Assembly: GCA_964395315.1 (NCBI GenBank)
Contig: CAYNBI010000014.1
Coordinates: forward strand, 1 to 50,570
DNA length: 50,570 bases
Direction: 5' to 3'
DNA from: CAVORB01 sp964395315
Lineage (GTDB): Bacteria; Pseudomonadota; Gammaproteobacteria; Chromatiales; Chromatiaceae
A program made the position numbers and the translations under genes. This document shows positions 26,201 through 33,452 of this stretch, piece by piece (within the stretch, counting starts at the first letter, position 1; every line of letters begins with the position of its first letter). The notes under the pieces are model-generated. The model had not been told where the DNA came from and searched no databases. It saw only the letters and a list, made by a program, of their open reading frames with translations.

Positions 26201-27498
26201 GAAAAGATGAGGGCAAACAAGCTCACCCGGTCGATGGTGTAATCCACCATGAGGGCCCACCAGATGGTGAGCAGGATGACGACCGGGATCACGGTGATGA
26301 CGACGAATGCCGCGCGGGCGCCGAGGCCGACCAGGCACAGCACTGAGACGATGAACGCCGCCTCGAACATGGCCTGCAGCAGCTCGTTGACCTTGTCGTT
26401 GGCCGTCTTTCCGTAATTGCGCGTGATCTCCACATTGACGTTGGAGGGAATCAGGGTGCCCTTGAGCTTTTCGAGCTTTTCGAGTACCGCATTGGCCACG
26501 GTCACGCCGTTGGTTTTCTCTTTCTTGGCGATGGCCAGGGTGACGGCCTGCTCACCGTTGGCCGTCAGATCCCCGTCGTAGGCTGGCCCCGTGAACTGGG
26601 TGACGATCTCGTCGGCGTCCTCTGGCGTATGCTCCACCCGCGCCACATCCCCGACATAGACGGGGCGGCCGCCCTGAGATCCAACAACCAGACGGGAAAC
26701 GTCATCGGCGGTGCGCAGGAAAGCGCCGGAATACACGTTGTAGGCGGAGCCGCCCGATTCCGAGCCTCCGGTCGCGAGCTCCGAGTTGGCGGTCTGTATG
26801 GTCCCGGCGATCCGGTCCAAGGTAATGCCGTATCCCGCCAGACGCTCCATGAGGACTTCGACCCGTATCTGATCCTCGCGTCCGCCGACCACGAACCCCT
26901 TGCCCGTATTCTTCACCGAACCGAGCTCCTGGAGCACATCCAGGGCCAGGGTGCGGAGCTGGGCGTCGTTCACCTCCTTCGACCACAGGGTGACCGTGAC
27001 CACGGGGACATCGTCGACGCTCACAGGCTTAACCAGGGGCATGCGCACGTCCGGCGGGATCTTGTCCAGGTTCGACTGGAGCTTGTCGTGGACCTTGACG
27101 ATGGACTCGCCCATCTCCTCACCAACGTAGAAACGCACGGTGACGATGGCGGCGCCGCGCAAGGTCGCGGAGTAGACGTGCCGAACCCCCGGGATCTCCT
27201 TCATGATCCGCTCCAGGGGCTCGGTCACCAGGCTCTCGACCTGCTTGGCCGACGCACCGGGATACTGGACGAAGATGTCGATCATCGGCACGGAGATCTG
27301 AGGGTCCTCCTGCCGGGGCGTGAAGAAAAGCCCGATCAGACCGATGAAGAGGCAGCCGATCAGGAGCATCGGCGTGACGGGGGTGTTGATGAAGGCGCGG
27401 GCGATGCGCCCCGCGAGGCCGAGCTTGCTTGAGCGTTCCCCGCCCAGGGCGAGATCTGCCTCGTTGTCGTCAGACGGTCTGGTGCTGTCTTCTGCCAT
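23260..27498 (-). CDS. RND efflux permease with long C-terminal extension
   Basis: The product has 1412 residues from the ATG at 27498. Residues 1 to about 1095 are a normal RND permease of the AcrB type, with 12 membrane helices and two large periplasmic loops. The proton-relay Asp pair lies in SIGILVDDATVVVENIF, and the paired region in TM10 reads GGIIVRQSILIVEFV. The remaining 310 residues are unusual: two copies of a 31-residue unit beginning TPLWVR and carrying a hydrophobic Trp-rich segment (about 1120 and 1151), another hydrophobic stretch, then a long Pro/Gly/Ala/Ser region and a Lys/Ala-rich block (AKKAAKKKAAPKKAVARK) like histone H1 or AlgP. The tail is in frame and its stop overlaps the next gene. 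No adaptor or outer-membrane channel gene lies nearby. The substrate is unknown. Confidence 0.85.
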   Translation of the reverse strand: MAEDSTRPSDDNEADLALGGERSSKLGLAGRIARAFINTPVTPMLLIGCLFIGLIGLFFTPRQEDPQISVPMIDIFVQYPGASAKQVESLVTEPLERIMKEIPGVRHVYSATLRGAAIVTVRFYVGEEMGESIVKVHDKLQSNLDKIPPDVRMPLVKPVSVDDVPVVTVTLWSKEVNDAQLRTLALDVLQELGSVKNTGKGFVVGGREDQIRVEVLMERLAGYGITLDRIAGTIQTANSELATGGSESGGSAYNVYSGAFLRTADDVSRLVVGSQGGRPVYVGDVARVEHTPEDADEIVTQFTGPAYDGDLTANGEQAVTLAIAKKEKTNGVTVANAVLEKLEKLKGTLIPSNVNVEITRNYGKTANDKVNELLQAMFEAAFIVSVLCLVGLGARAAFVVITVIPVVILLTIWWALMVDYTIDRVSLFALIFSIGILVDDATVVVENIFRHWLEVGKTSIAHAVRAVDEVGNPTILATFTIIAALLPMGWVSGLMGPYMRPIPVLGSSAMFFSLVAAFVFTPWFALRVRPKMAALHKAERREERTRRLVGKIYRPLVLPLIENRRLGIVFLISVIAVTAGVCVLFYTKTVPVKMLPFDNKPEFSVIVNMPEGTALPETANVVRQLAEKVREMPEVKAVQTYAGTSQPFNFNGMVRHYYLRQNPWEGDLLVMLKDKNEREKGSHALAVEARAMLTPLAQRLGAKIAVVEMPPGPPVLQTVVAEVYGPSEQVRRQVAADMTAMFEQVENVVDVDNYMAEPYEYWRFDVDTEKAVRRGVSVDTINQNLAMAMGGFKVGDVKRGNVLEPTYIVLQVPLANRAELNTLGSLPIATPDGQIVPLAELGRFVKKPEDPIIYHKDLRPMEYVVGEMQGRLGAPIYGMYGVEDLLENYVTPDGVSMTGMPMGLIGPPPDDSVSGFEWSGEWTVTYETFRDMGLAFMAALVLIYGLIVWEFRDFAIAGLIMSPIPLTLIGIIPGHLIMGAEFTATSMIGMIALGGIIVRQSILIVEFVKIEVEKGKSVREAAVAGAEIRMRPILITSLTLMAGAWAIIYDPIFQGMAVSLLFGAGVATLMAVIVIPLGCISLRKRFYLEETESGEIELSGRYAEVEEVAGGGVAPTVARTPLWVRVWGGIVSAVFWLFGLPGRLLGSGGGTPLWVRLWGGLVSALIWVFSTVSTVLLSIWRLLQVILGGLLPKRKPKPSGPGPAAPGGGRGTPSGGSPSPAGGSAATAGGGSQPATSPAQRASSESLAQDTAPEVSPAPAAERSTPVAADKTPVAVPTRPAAKRTGVKKTVAKKAAKKKAAPKKAVARKTAARGRGVSMTGAPSAAANTSSVESPRLAEQPAPGVVRDPGPPGVEMEPEEQQKGINGHEGPDGVTKSATSQGGADRSSTAAAARRVARGGGRGIQVKRRTQS

Positions 27499-28077
27499 GG
27501 CCCGGTACTCTCTTGTGGCGCGCACAACAGTGCGCCTTCTGGGCGAATGCCACGGGAGAACGGACCACCCGCGCTTGGCCGCAAGCCCGAGGCCCGCGAC
27601 CCTAGCTAGAGGAAGTGCATCCGAATGTCGTCACCTGAGCCGCCGCGAACCAAGGGTTAGGAAGCACCCACCTGCGCGCCGCTCCTCACCACGCGTCGAG
27701 ATCCGAGCATTGTCCAGACCTGGCGTGAAACCGACGGCACCTTCAAGCCGCGCTCAACAGAGGCCGTGCCGAAATCACCACCGACACGGGCTGAGAAGCG
27801 CAGGGCGGCCTAGGGAAAGCGCGAACGCTACTGCGCGGGCAATAACCGTCGCGCAACGAAACACAAGAACACCCTCTCCGTCCTCTCCGCACACATTTAT
27901 GTTTATGTGTGGAATTTAGACCATAACTCCCTTCGACTCAAGGGGTTACCAACGAAATCGCCGGCGCCGACCAAGCTACAGGGAAACACTAGATTTGTAT
28001 TTAAGTATTTGCTAATATTCCGTCATACAAAATCGCGAGCCCCTTACAGAGAAGGGCCCGACCTGAAGGAGAGAGCC
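27499..28077. other. 579-bp gap, partly AT-rich
   Basis: No convincing gene is seen. The right half (about 27840-28060) is clearly richer in A and T than the rest of the window. It holds an inverted repeat at 27890-27911 (CACACAT, eight-base loop, ATGTGTG) and a short CCCTT/AAGGG hairpin at 28041-28056 just before the next gene. The region probably carries promoters in both directions, but I could not place a clean -35/-10 pair. Confidence 0.5.
27890..27911. repeat. 7-bp inverted repeat, possible operator
   Basis: CACACAT and ATGTGTG face each other across TTATGTTT. The AT-rich loop and the position between divergent genes fit a regulator-binding site, but a weak hairpin or chance are also possible. 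Confidence 0.35.
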
Positions 28078-28281
28078 ATGTACTTCGACAATCTGACCAT
28101 CGCCGGACTGGTCGCGCTGGTCCCTTATGCACTGCTGCCCCTGCTCTTCGGCCGCGAGACGGTGCGCGTCCAAGAGACCGAAGAGGGCTCGGAGATTCCC
28201 GACCCAACCGGTCTATCGAGCTACGCCCGAGCCTCGCGAACCGACGGCCGGGGCCATCCCGAGCCGTGCGGCGGGGCCTGA
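28078..28281 (+). CDS. Small single-helix membrane protein, unknown
   Basis: The 67-residue protein starts at an ATG with AAGGAGAG just upstream, one of the best ribosome-binding sites in the window. Residues 7-25 (TIAGLVALVPYALLPLLFG) form one membrane helix with a Pro kink; the rest is hydrophilic with acidic then basic parts (ETEEGSEIPD, SRTDGRGH). The ATG is well supported; the open frame upstream to 27907 looks non-coding. I do not recognise a family. It converges with the PEBP gene. Confidence 0.6.
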   Translation: MYFDNLTIAGLVALVPYALLPLLFGRETVRVQETEEGSEIPDPTGLSSYARASRTDGRGHPEPCGGA

Positions 28282-28368
28282 CACCCCGATGACGCCGAAC
28301 AGCGCCCAGAACCCCTTGGCGCTGCTTCTGATTGGAATGCACTCGCGCGACAACGAATGGGGCACGAA

Positions 28369-28845
28369 CTAACGCCGCCGCTCGTAGGTGCCCACTAGCT
28401 CGGTGTGCTCGAGAATATGCCCCTGCATGGCCGCCAGGAGCCGATTCTTGCCGGGACGCCCCAGATCCGGCAGCTCGATGTCGAGCGCGTACAGGATGTG
28501 GAAGTAGCGATGGCGACCGATCGGAGGACAAGGGCCACCGTAACCCGTCCTACCCCAGCTATTCACGCCCTCATGGGTGCCGGGAGGCAGCTCGTTCGCC
28601 TTGACCGCCGCGGGTAAACCGCTGCAGTCGCCCGGAACGTTGTACAACAGCCAATGATCCCAGACCATTTTGGGTGCTCCGGGATCCGGCGCATCTGGAT
28701 CGTCGACGATCAACACCAGACTCCGGGTACTCGCCGGGACCCCGCTCCAGTCAAGATCCGGCGACACATCTTCGCCTTCGCAGGTAAAGCGGATCGGAAT
28801 CTCGCCGCCCTCTGAAAAGGCGGTCGAAGTCAGCGTCATGGGCAT
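28369..28845 (-). CDS. YbhB/YbcL family protein (PEBP, Raf kinase inhibitor-like)
   Basis: The 158-residue protein is a typical bacterial phosphatidylethanolamine-binding protein: DDPDAPDP near residue 50, HWLLYNVPG, and GPCPPIGRHRYFHILYALD at 104-122, which form the conserved anion-binding pocket. There is no signal peptide, so it is probably cytosolic. E. coli homologues YbhB and YbcL have no settled function. GGAG lies seven bases before the ATG at 28845; an in-frame ATG two codons later is possible. It lies 176 bp downstream of the CPA2 antiporter on the same strand. Confidence 0.92.
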   Translation of the reverse strand: MPMTLTSTAFSEGGEIPIRFTCEGEDVSPDLDWSGVPASTRSLVLIVDDPDAPDPGAPKMVWDHWLLYNVPGDCSGLPAAVKANELPPGTHEGVNSWGRTGYGGPCPPIGRHRYFHILYALDIELPDLGRPGKNRLLAAMQGHILEHTELVGTYERRR

Positions 28846-29021
28846 GGCATCTCTCCTCGTCTTCTAAGCACGCATGTCATAGGCCTGATTATCGACGATT
28901 TGGCGCCAACCGGACGACCCGCAGGCTCAAACCCGCGCGGCAGTCGCGATCTGGCCAGGCGGCGAAATCCCCGTCGCCCACGCTCAGCGTCTCGGCAGAT
29001 CGTCGCTCCGGATCGCGACCG

Positions 29022-30602
29022 TCAGGCAACCGAACGCGCCTGGGCGCATACGTGCTGCGCGAAACCGGAGCCGGCCTCGGCATAGAGATCAAACACCATT
29101 TGCACCCCCGCCGCCCTCAGTACGGGCTCGTCATCGGGGAACTTCGCGATTGCCCCGATCAGACCGTCAAATCCCTCCTTCACTAGGTGCTCGGCGGCGA
29201 ATACGTTCTCCGACAGCTGAGGGAGCGCGAGCAGCACCAGACGGATGCTGCCATGATCCAGGTGGAGCCGGTGCCAGAAATCAGGATCGGTGGCGCTGCC
29301 GTGGATGACGCGGCGGCCCGCCTCGACCTGGGCGGCCACGACGTAGGGATCGGCGTCGATCCCCACGGGACGGCGACCCTTCAGGACCTGCAGCGTGTCA
29401 TAGGCCCCCTCCCCCACGCGTCCCATGCCGAGCACGAGCACGTCCGCGTTCCCGGGGTCGATCTCCGCCTCGAAATCCACGCGGTGTGGACTTTGCGCCC
29501 GGCATAGTTGCCGGCTGAACCGCTCGTAGAGCTCGTGCGAGTACGTGCTCAGCGGCGAGGCCGCGACGAACGAAAAGGACAGGGCGATGGCGATTATGGT
29601 CAACCACTCGGGGCCCAGCCAGCCGCTGGCTTTGCCAACGGCCGCGACGATGAGACCGAACTCGCTGTAGTTTGCGAGGGTCACGGCCCCGAGAAAGGAC
29701 GTCCTCGCCCGCAGCCGGAAGAACAGCATCAGGCGGTAAAACAGCCAGCCCTTGGCGGGCAACGCCAGAAGCAGTAACAGCGCGATGAGCACCATCTGCA
29801 GATCCGGTGCGCCGCCCAGCCCGATGCTGAGAAAGAACCCTACCAGGAACACGTCCTTGAAGTTCAGCAAGGCCTTTGCCAGCTCGGCGGCCTTGGGATG
29901 AGACGCGATCATCACCCCCAGGATCAGCGCGCCGAGATCGCCCTTGAGACTCACGAGGTCGAACAGCTGCGCACCCCCGAGGCCGAGGGTCAGGCCGAGC
30001 AGCACCAGCAACTCCCCATGACCCGCGCGCTCCAGGATGCGCAGCAGCAACCAGCGCCCCGGGATCAGCAGCAGTAACAGCAACGCCCAGAGCGAGGGAA
30101 CCTTGCCTGCCGAGACGGCCAGAAACAACACCGCCGCGAGGTCCTGCATGATCAGAATGCCAATGGCGATGGAGCCGTAGACCGATCCCGTCTCCCCCTT
30201 ATCCTCCAGCACCTTGACGGCGAATACGGTGCTGGAGAAGCTCAGCGCGAAAGCCAGCAGGACCGCGGCGGCGGCATCCAGATCGACAAGGAAAGGCACG
30301 CCCGCCGCCCCCAGGGCGAGACACAGCGGAACGAAAAGCGCGACGCTCGCACCCAGATGCAGGCTCGCCACCGCCCATACCTGCGGCCGGGCGAGACTAT
30401 CGAGCTTCAATTTGAGCCCGATGGAAAAAAGCAGCAGGGTCACCCCCATGTCGGAAAACTCGGTGATGACCTCGTTCGCCGCCACGCCGGCGCCGTGGAG
30501 CACGAACCCCGCCGCCAGAAAACCTACCAGCGGAGGGAGGCCGACCTGGCGGGCCAGAAGGCCGAGCGCGAAAGCAAGTGAGATCCAGATGACGTCGAGC
30601 AT
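29022..30602 (-). CDS. CPA2-family cation:proton antiporter with TrkA_N domain (KefB-like)
   Basis: The 526-residue product has about 12 membrane helices (residues 1-370) of the Na+/H+ or K+/H+ exchanger fold: LPPLVGFLAAGFVLHG, then FSDMGVTLLLFSIGLKLKLDSL, and LAFALSFSSTVFAVKVLEDKGE, which is the CPA2 core. A Rossmann RCK domain follows (VLVLGMGRVGEGAYDTL, with the acidic VGIDADP). It lacks a clear TrkA_C end domain and stops after ...GSGFAQHVCAQARSVA. Kef-type systems export K+ and are gated by nucleotide or glutathione. It is divergent from the EF-G-like gene. The exact ion is uncertain. Confidence 0.88.
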   Translation of the reverse strand: MLDVIWISLAFALGLLARQVGLPPLVGFLAAGFVLHGAGVAANEVITEFSDMGVTLLLFSIGLKLKLDSLARPQVWAVASLHLGASVALFVPLCLALGAAGVPFLVDLDAAAAVLLAFALSFSSTVFAVKVLEDKGETGSVYGSIAIGILIMQDLAAVLFLAVSAGKVPSLWALLLLLLIPGRWLLLRILERAGHGELLVLLGLTLGLGGAQLFDLVSLKGDLGALILGVMIASHPKAAELAKALLNFKDVFLVGFFLSIGLGGAPDLQMVLIALLLLLALPAKGWLFYRLMLFFRLRARTSFLGAVTLANYSEFGLIVAAVGKASGWLGPEWLTIIAIALSFSFVAASPLSTYSHELYERFSRQLCRAQSPHRVDFEAEIDPGNADVLVLGMGRVGEGAYDTLQVLKGRRPVGIDADPYVVAAQVEAGRRVIHGSATDPDFWHRLHLDHGSIRLVLLALPQLSENVFAAEHLVKEGFDGLIGAIAKFPDDEPVLRAAGVQMVFDLYAEAGSGFAQHVCAQARSVA

Positions 30603-30803
30603 GGAGTGTTCCCGTGGGCAACGGCGCGGCTATGTTAATCCCGCGCCTGCCATGTTTCACGAGCTGTCTTCCGCCCCGGGTCCGGGACTGACTGACGCCG
30701 CGACGGGCCAAGTGCGGTATACTTTTTTGTTCTGAACGATCCAGTTTCTCGGTCAAGCACCGCGATCCAACAACACATCAGCACCCCCGAAGAAGGTTCA
30801 CCG

Positions 30804-32849
30804 ATGTCTGACTACAACGCTGAGGACGTCCGCAACATCGCCCTGACCGGTCACTCCGGCGCTGGCAAGACCACCCTGGTCGAGGCCCTCCTCGCCGCGA
30901 CCGGCGTTATCCCCGAGCCCGGCAGTGTCGAGCGCGGCACCACCGTCTGCGACTACGACGCCCTCGAGAAGGAGCAGCAGCACTCCCTCGACGTGGCCGT
31001 CACCGGCTTCAACGCACACGGCAAGCACATCAACCTAATCGACACCCCCGGATTTCCCGACTTCATCGGCCGCAGCCTTTCGGTCCTGGCGGCGGTGGAG
31101 ACCGCGGCGCTGGTGATCAACGCCGAGTCCGGCGTCGAGAGCGTCACCCAGCGCATGTGGAAGGCGGCGGACAACCGCAACCTGTGCCGTCTCATCATCG
31201 TCAACAAGATCGACGCCGACGGCGTGGATCTGGCCGGACTCACCACGCAGATCCGCGACATTTTCGGCAGCGAGTGTCTGCCCATCAACCTGCCCGCCGA
31301 GGGCGGCAAGCGGGTGATCGACTGCTTCTTCCAGCCGAGCGGCGAGGGTGCCGATTTCTCCACCGTCGAGGAGGCCCACAGCCAGATCATCGACCAGGTG
31401 GTGGAGGTCGACGAGGAGTTGATGGAGCTCTATCTGGAACAAGGCCAGGATCTGAAACCCGAGCAGCTCCACGACCCCTTCGAGGAGGCCCTGCGCGAGG
31501 CCCATCTGATCCCCATCTGCTACGTCTCCGCCAAGACCGGCGCGGGCATCGCCGAGCTGCTCAACATCCTGGTGCGGCTGATGCCAAACCCTGCGGAGGG
31601 CAACCCGCCGCCCTACATGAAGGGCGAGGGGGCGAAGATCGAGCCGGTCACGGTGCGCCCGGACCCGAGCCTTCATGCCCTGGCCCACGTGTTCAAGGTG
31701 ATCAACGACCCGTTCCGGGGCAAGATCGGCGTCTTCCGCATCCACCAGGGGCGCATCACCCCCAACAGCCAGCTCTTCGTCGGCGACGCGCGCAAGCCGT
31801 TCAAGGTCAACCGCCTGTTCCGCGTCCACGGCAACGAGCTGATCGAGGTCGACGAGGGGGTGCCGGGCGATATCCTGGCGATGGCCCGGGTCGAGGACAT
31901 CCATTTCGACGCGGTGCTGCACGACTCCCACGACGAGGACCACCACCATCTGCGCACCATCGAGTGCCCGGTGCCCCTGTACGGGCTGGCGGTCACCCCG
32001 GCGAAGCGCGGCGACGAGCAAAAGCTCACGGACGCCCTGCGCAAGCTCCAGGACGAGGATGCCTGCTTCCACCTGGAGCACAACGCCTCCGCCAACGAGA
32101 CCATTATGCGGGGTATGGGCGAGCTGCATCTGAAGGTGCTCTTGCGGCGCCTGTCCGAACAGTTTCACGTCGAGGTCGACACCAAGCCGCCGAGCATCGC
32201 CTACCGCGAAACCATCACCGCCAAGGCGGAGGGCCACCACCGGCACAAGAAGCAGACCGGCGGCGCCGGCCAGTTCGGGGAGGTCTATCTGCGGGTGGAG
32301 CCGCTCGAGCGGGGCGCCGGATTCGAGTTCGTCGACGCGATCGTCGGTGGCGTCATCCCCGGCCAGTTCATTCCCTCGGTGGAAAAAGGCGTACGCCAGG
32401 TGCTGCAGGAGGGGGCCGTCGCCGGCTACCCGCTGCAGGACGTGCGGGTGAGCCTCTATGACGGCAAGTTCCATCCGGTGGACTCCAAGGACATCGCCTT
32501 CGCCACCGCGGGACGCAAGGCATTCCTCGACGCGGTCGAGAAGGCCAAGCCGGTGATCCTGGAGCCGATCGTCAAGATCCGCATCACCGCCCAGGACAGC
32601 GCCATGGGCGATCTGGCCGGCGATCTTTCGAGCCGGCGCGGACGCATCAACGGCAGCGAGGCGAAAACCGGCGGCCGCATCGCAATCGACGGAGAGGTGC
32701 CGTTGGCGGAGCTCGAAGGCTACGAATCGCGACTCAAGTCACTGACCGGGGGCGAGGGCACCTACAGCATCGAGCTGAGCCATTACGACCCCGTTCCCGC
32801 CAACATCCAGAAACAACTCATGGACGCCTTTGAGCGCGCCGAGGACTGA
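30804..32849 (+). CDS. Elongation factor G-like GTPase
   Basis: The 681-residue protein has the whole EF-G domain order: G domain with GHSGAGKTTL, DTPGFPDF and NKID; domain II around HVFKVINDPFRGKIGVFRI; then domains III-V with HLEHNASANETIMRGMGELHLKVLL and QTGGAGQFGEVYLRVEP. It is not the main EF-G: the switch I effector RGITI is replaced (EKEQQHSLDV), so the universally conserved Thr is missing, as in EF-G-like paralogues of unknown role. AAGAAGG precedes the ATG. A TATACT at 30718-30723 is a candidate -10 element. It ends before a strong hairpin and converges with the DsrC-like gene. Confidence 0.88.
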   Translation: MSDYNAEDVRNIALTGHSGAGKTTLVEALLAATGVIPEPGSVERGTTVCDYDALEKEQQHSLDVAVTGFNAHGKHINLIDTPGFPDFIGRSLSVLAAVETAALVINAESGVESVTQRMWKAADNRNLCRLIIVNKIDADGVDLAGLTTQIRDIFGSECLPINLPAEGGKRVIDCFFQPSGEGADFSTVEEAHSQIIDQVVEVDEELMELYLEQGQDLKPEQLHDPFEEALREAHLIPICYVSAKTGAGIAELLNILVRLMPNPAEGNPPPYMKGEGAKIEPVTVRPDPSLHALAHVFKVINDPFRGKIGVFRIHQGRITPNSQLFVGDARKPFKVNRLFRVHGNELIEVDEGVPGDILAMARVEDIHFDAVLHDSHDEDHHHLRTIECPVPLYGLAVTPAKRGDEQKLTDALRKLQDEDACFHLEHNASANETIMRGMGELHLKVLLRRLSEQFHVEVDTKPPSIAYRETITAKAEGHHRHKKQTGGAGQFGEVYLRVEPLERGAGFEFVDAIVGGVIPGQFIPSVEKGVRQVLQEGAVAGYPLQDVRVSLYDGKFHPVDSKDIAFATAGRKAFLDAVEKAKPVILEPIVKIRITAQDSAMGDLAGDLSSRRGRINGSEAKTGGRIAIDGEVPLAELEGYESRLKSLTGGEGTYSIELSHYDPVPANIQKQLMDAFERAED

Positions 32850-32859
32850 TCGCGCCCAG

Positions 32860-32899
32860 GGAACCCTCCGGCCCGCGATCCAGCGAGCCGGAGGGTTCC
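32860..32899. terminator. Strong hairpin, probable bidirectional terminator
   Basis: A perfect 13-bp stem (GGAACCCTCCGGC with GCCGGAGGGTTCC) and a 14-base loop lie between the ends of the EF-G-like and DsrC-like genes. There is no T-run after it, as is common in GC-rich genomes. Position and stem strength make this the best terminator in the window. Confidence 0.75.
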
Positions 32900-32977
32900 T
32901 CACCCGTTCCGAATCGCCGCCATCCAGCCGCGCAGATGTCGTCTCCAGCGGGCGCATGCGCCCGCGACCGAGCGCCA

Positions 32978-33322
32978 TCAGATCAGGTAGGCCCTGGCCT
33001 CTTCGCCTGGATTGGGCAGGCCCGCGATCCGCCAGATCGCGAGGCAGCCGCCGAACAGGGCATAGACCTGCGCCTTGGGGATGTCGGTCGCCCGGCACAC
33101 CCGCCGCATGCTCGGCTGGGCATCGAGCTCCTGAAAGCGATCACGGATGTACCGGATCACGCGCAGGTGCTTCTCGGTGAGGGGCGCGACCCCGTGCTGC
33201 GCCGCAATCTCCCGACCGAGATCTTCGCTCCAGAGCTCGTAGTCGAGAAGAAATCCGTCCGCGTCGAACAGGGTGTTGGCGCCGGTGGTCGTTTGATCCG
33301 TAATCGTCTCTCGTACCTGCAT
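32978..33322 (-). CDS. DsrC/TusE-family protein lacking both C-terminal cysteines (RspA-like)
   Basis: The 114-residue protein has the DsrC/TusE fold: FDADGFLLDYELWSEDLGREIA, then LTEKHLRVIRYIRDRFQE, PSMRRVCRATD, and a C-terminal arm WRIAGLPNPGEEARAYLI. In DsrC the arm reads like QACRFAGLPKPTGCV, with two Cys that carry sulfur trisulfide chemistry. Here the first is Trp97, the penultimate one is lost and the arm is longer, so sulfur transfer by the known route is excluded. Two other Cys (76 and 93) lie elsewhere. From memory, Cys-free DsrC homologues were named RspA and proposed to be regulatory. The start at 33322 has GGAG nine bases upstream. It diverges from a CysB-like regulator. Confidence 0.85.
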   Translation of the reverse strand: MQVRETITDQTTTGANTLFDADGFLLDYELWSEDLGREIAAQHGVAPLTEKHLRVIRYIRDRFQELDAQPSMRRVCRATDIPKAQVYALFGGCLAIWRIAGLPNPGEEARAYLI

Positions 33323-33380
33323 CTGGGTGATCTCCGTGTGCTGCTGAGGTTCCTGGTGAAAAACCAGACGGCCTATGCCG

Positions 33381-33409
33381 TTGGGGACAGTATGGGCGCC
33401 TGCTATAAT
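33381..33409 (+). promoter_or_regulatory. Probable promoter of the CysB-like regulator gene
   Basis: A perfect -10 TATAAT at 33404-33409 stands 17 bases after a TTGGGG at 33381-33386, which is a weak -35 (TTG conserved). The expected start point is near 33416, giving a leader of about 37 bases. The AT-rich stretch that follows could bind the regulator itself. Confidence 0.6.
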
Positions 33410-33452
33410 CATGCAAAATAATAATTCATGCTGATTGATCATCCTTCATGAT

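Noticed and set aside
27526..27919. Possible coding region in the gap upstream of the RND pump gene
   Set aside because: The open frame is Arg/Pro/Ser-rich, begins inside the pump gene on the opposite strand, and has no ribosome-binding site.
31035..32474. A 479-codon frame antisense to the EF-G-like gene
   Set aside because: Shadow frame; no domain and no ribosome-binding site.
32978..33322. Reading the DsrC-like protein as an active TusE or DsrC
   Set aside because: Both arm cysteines needed for sulfur transfer are missing, so the standard function is not supported.
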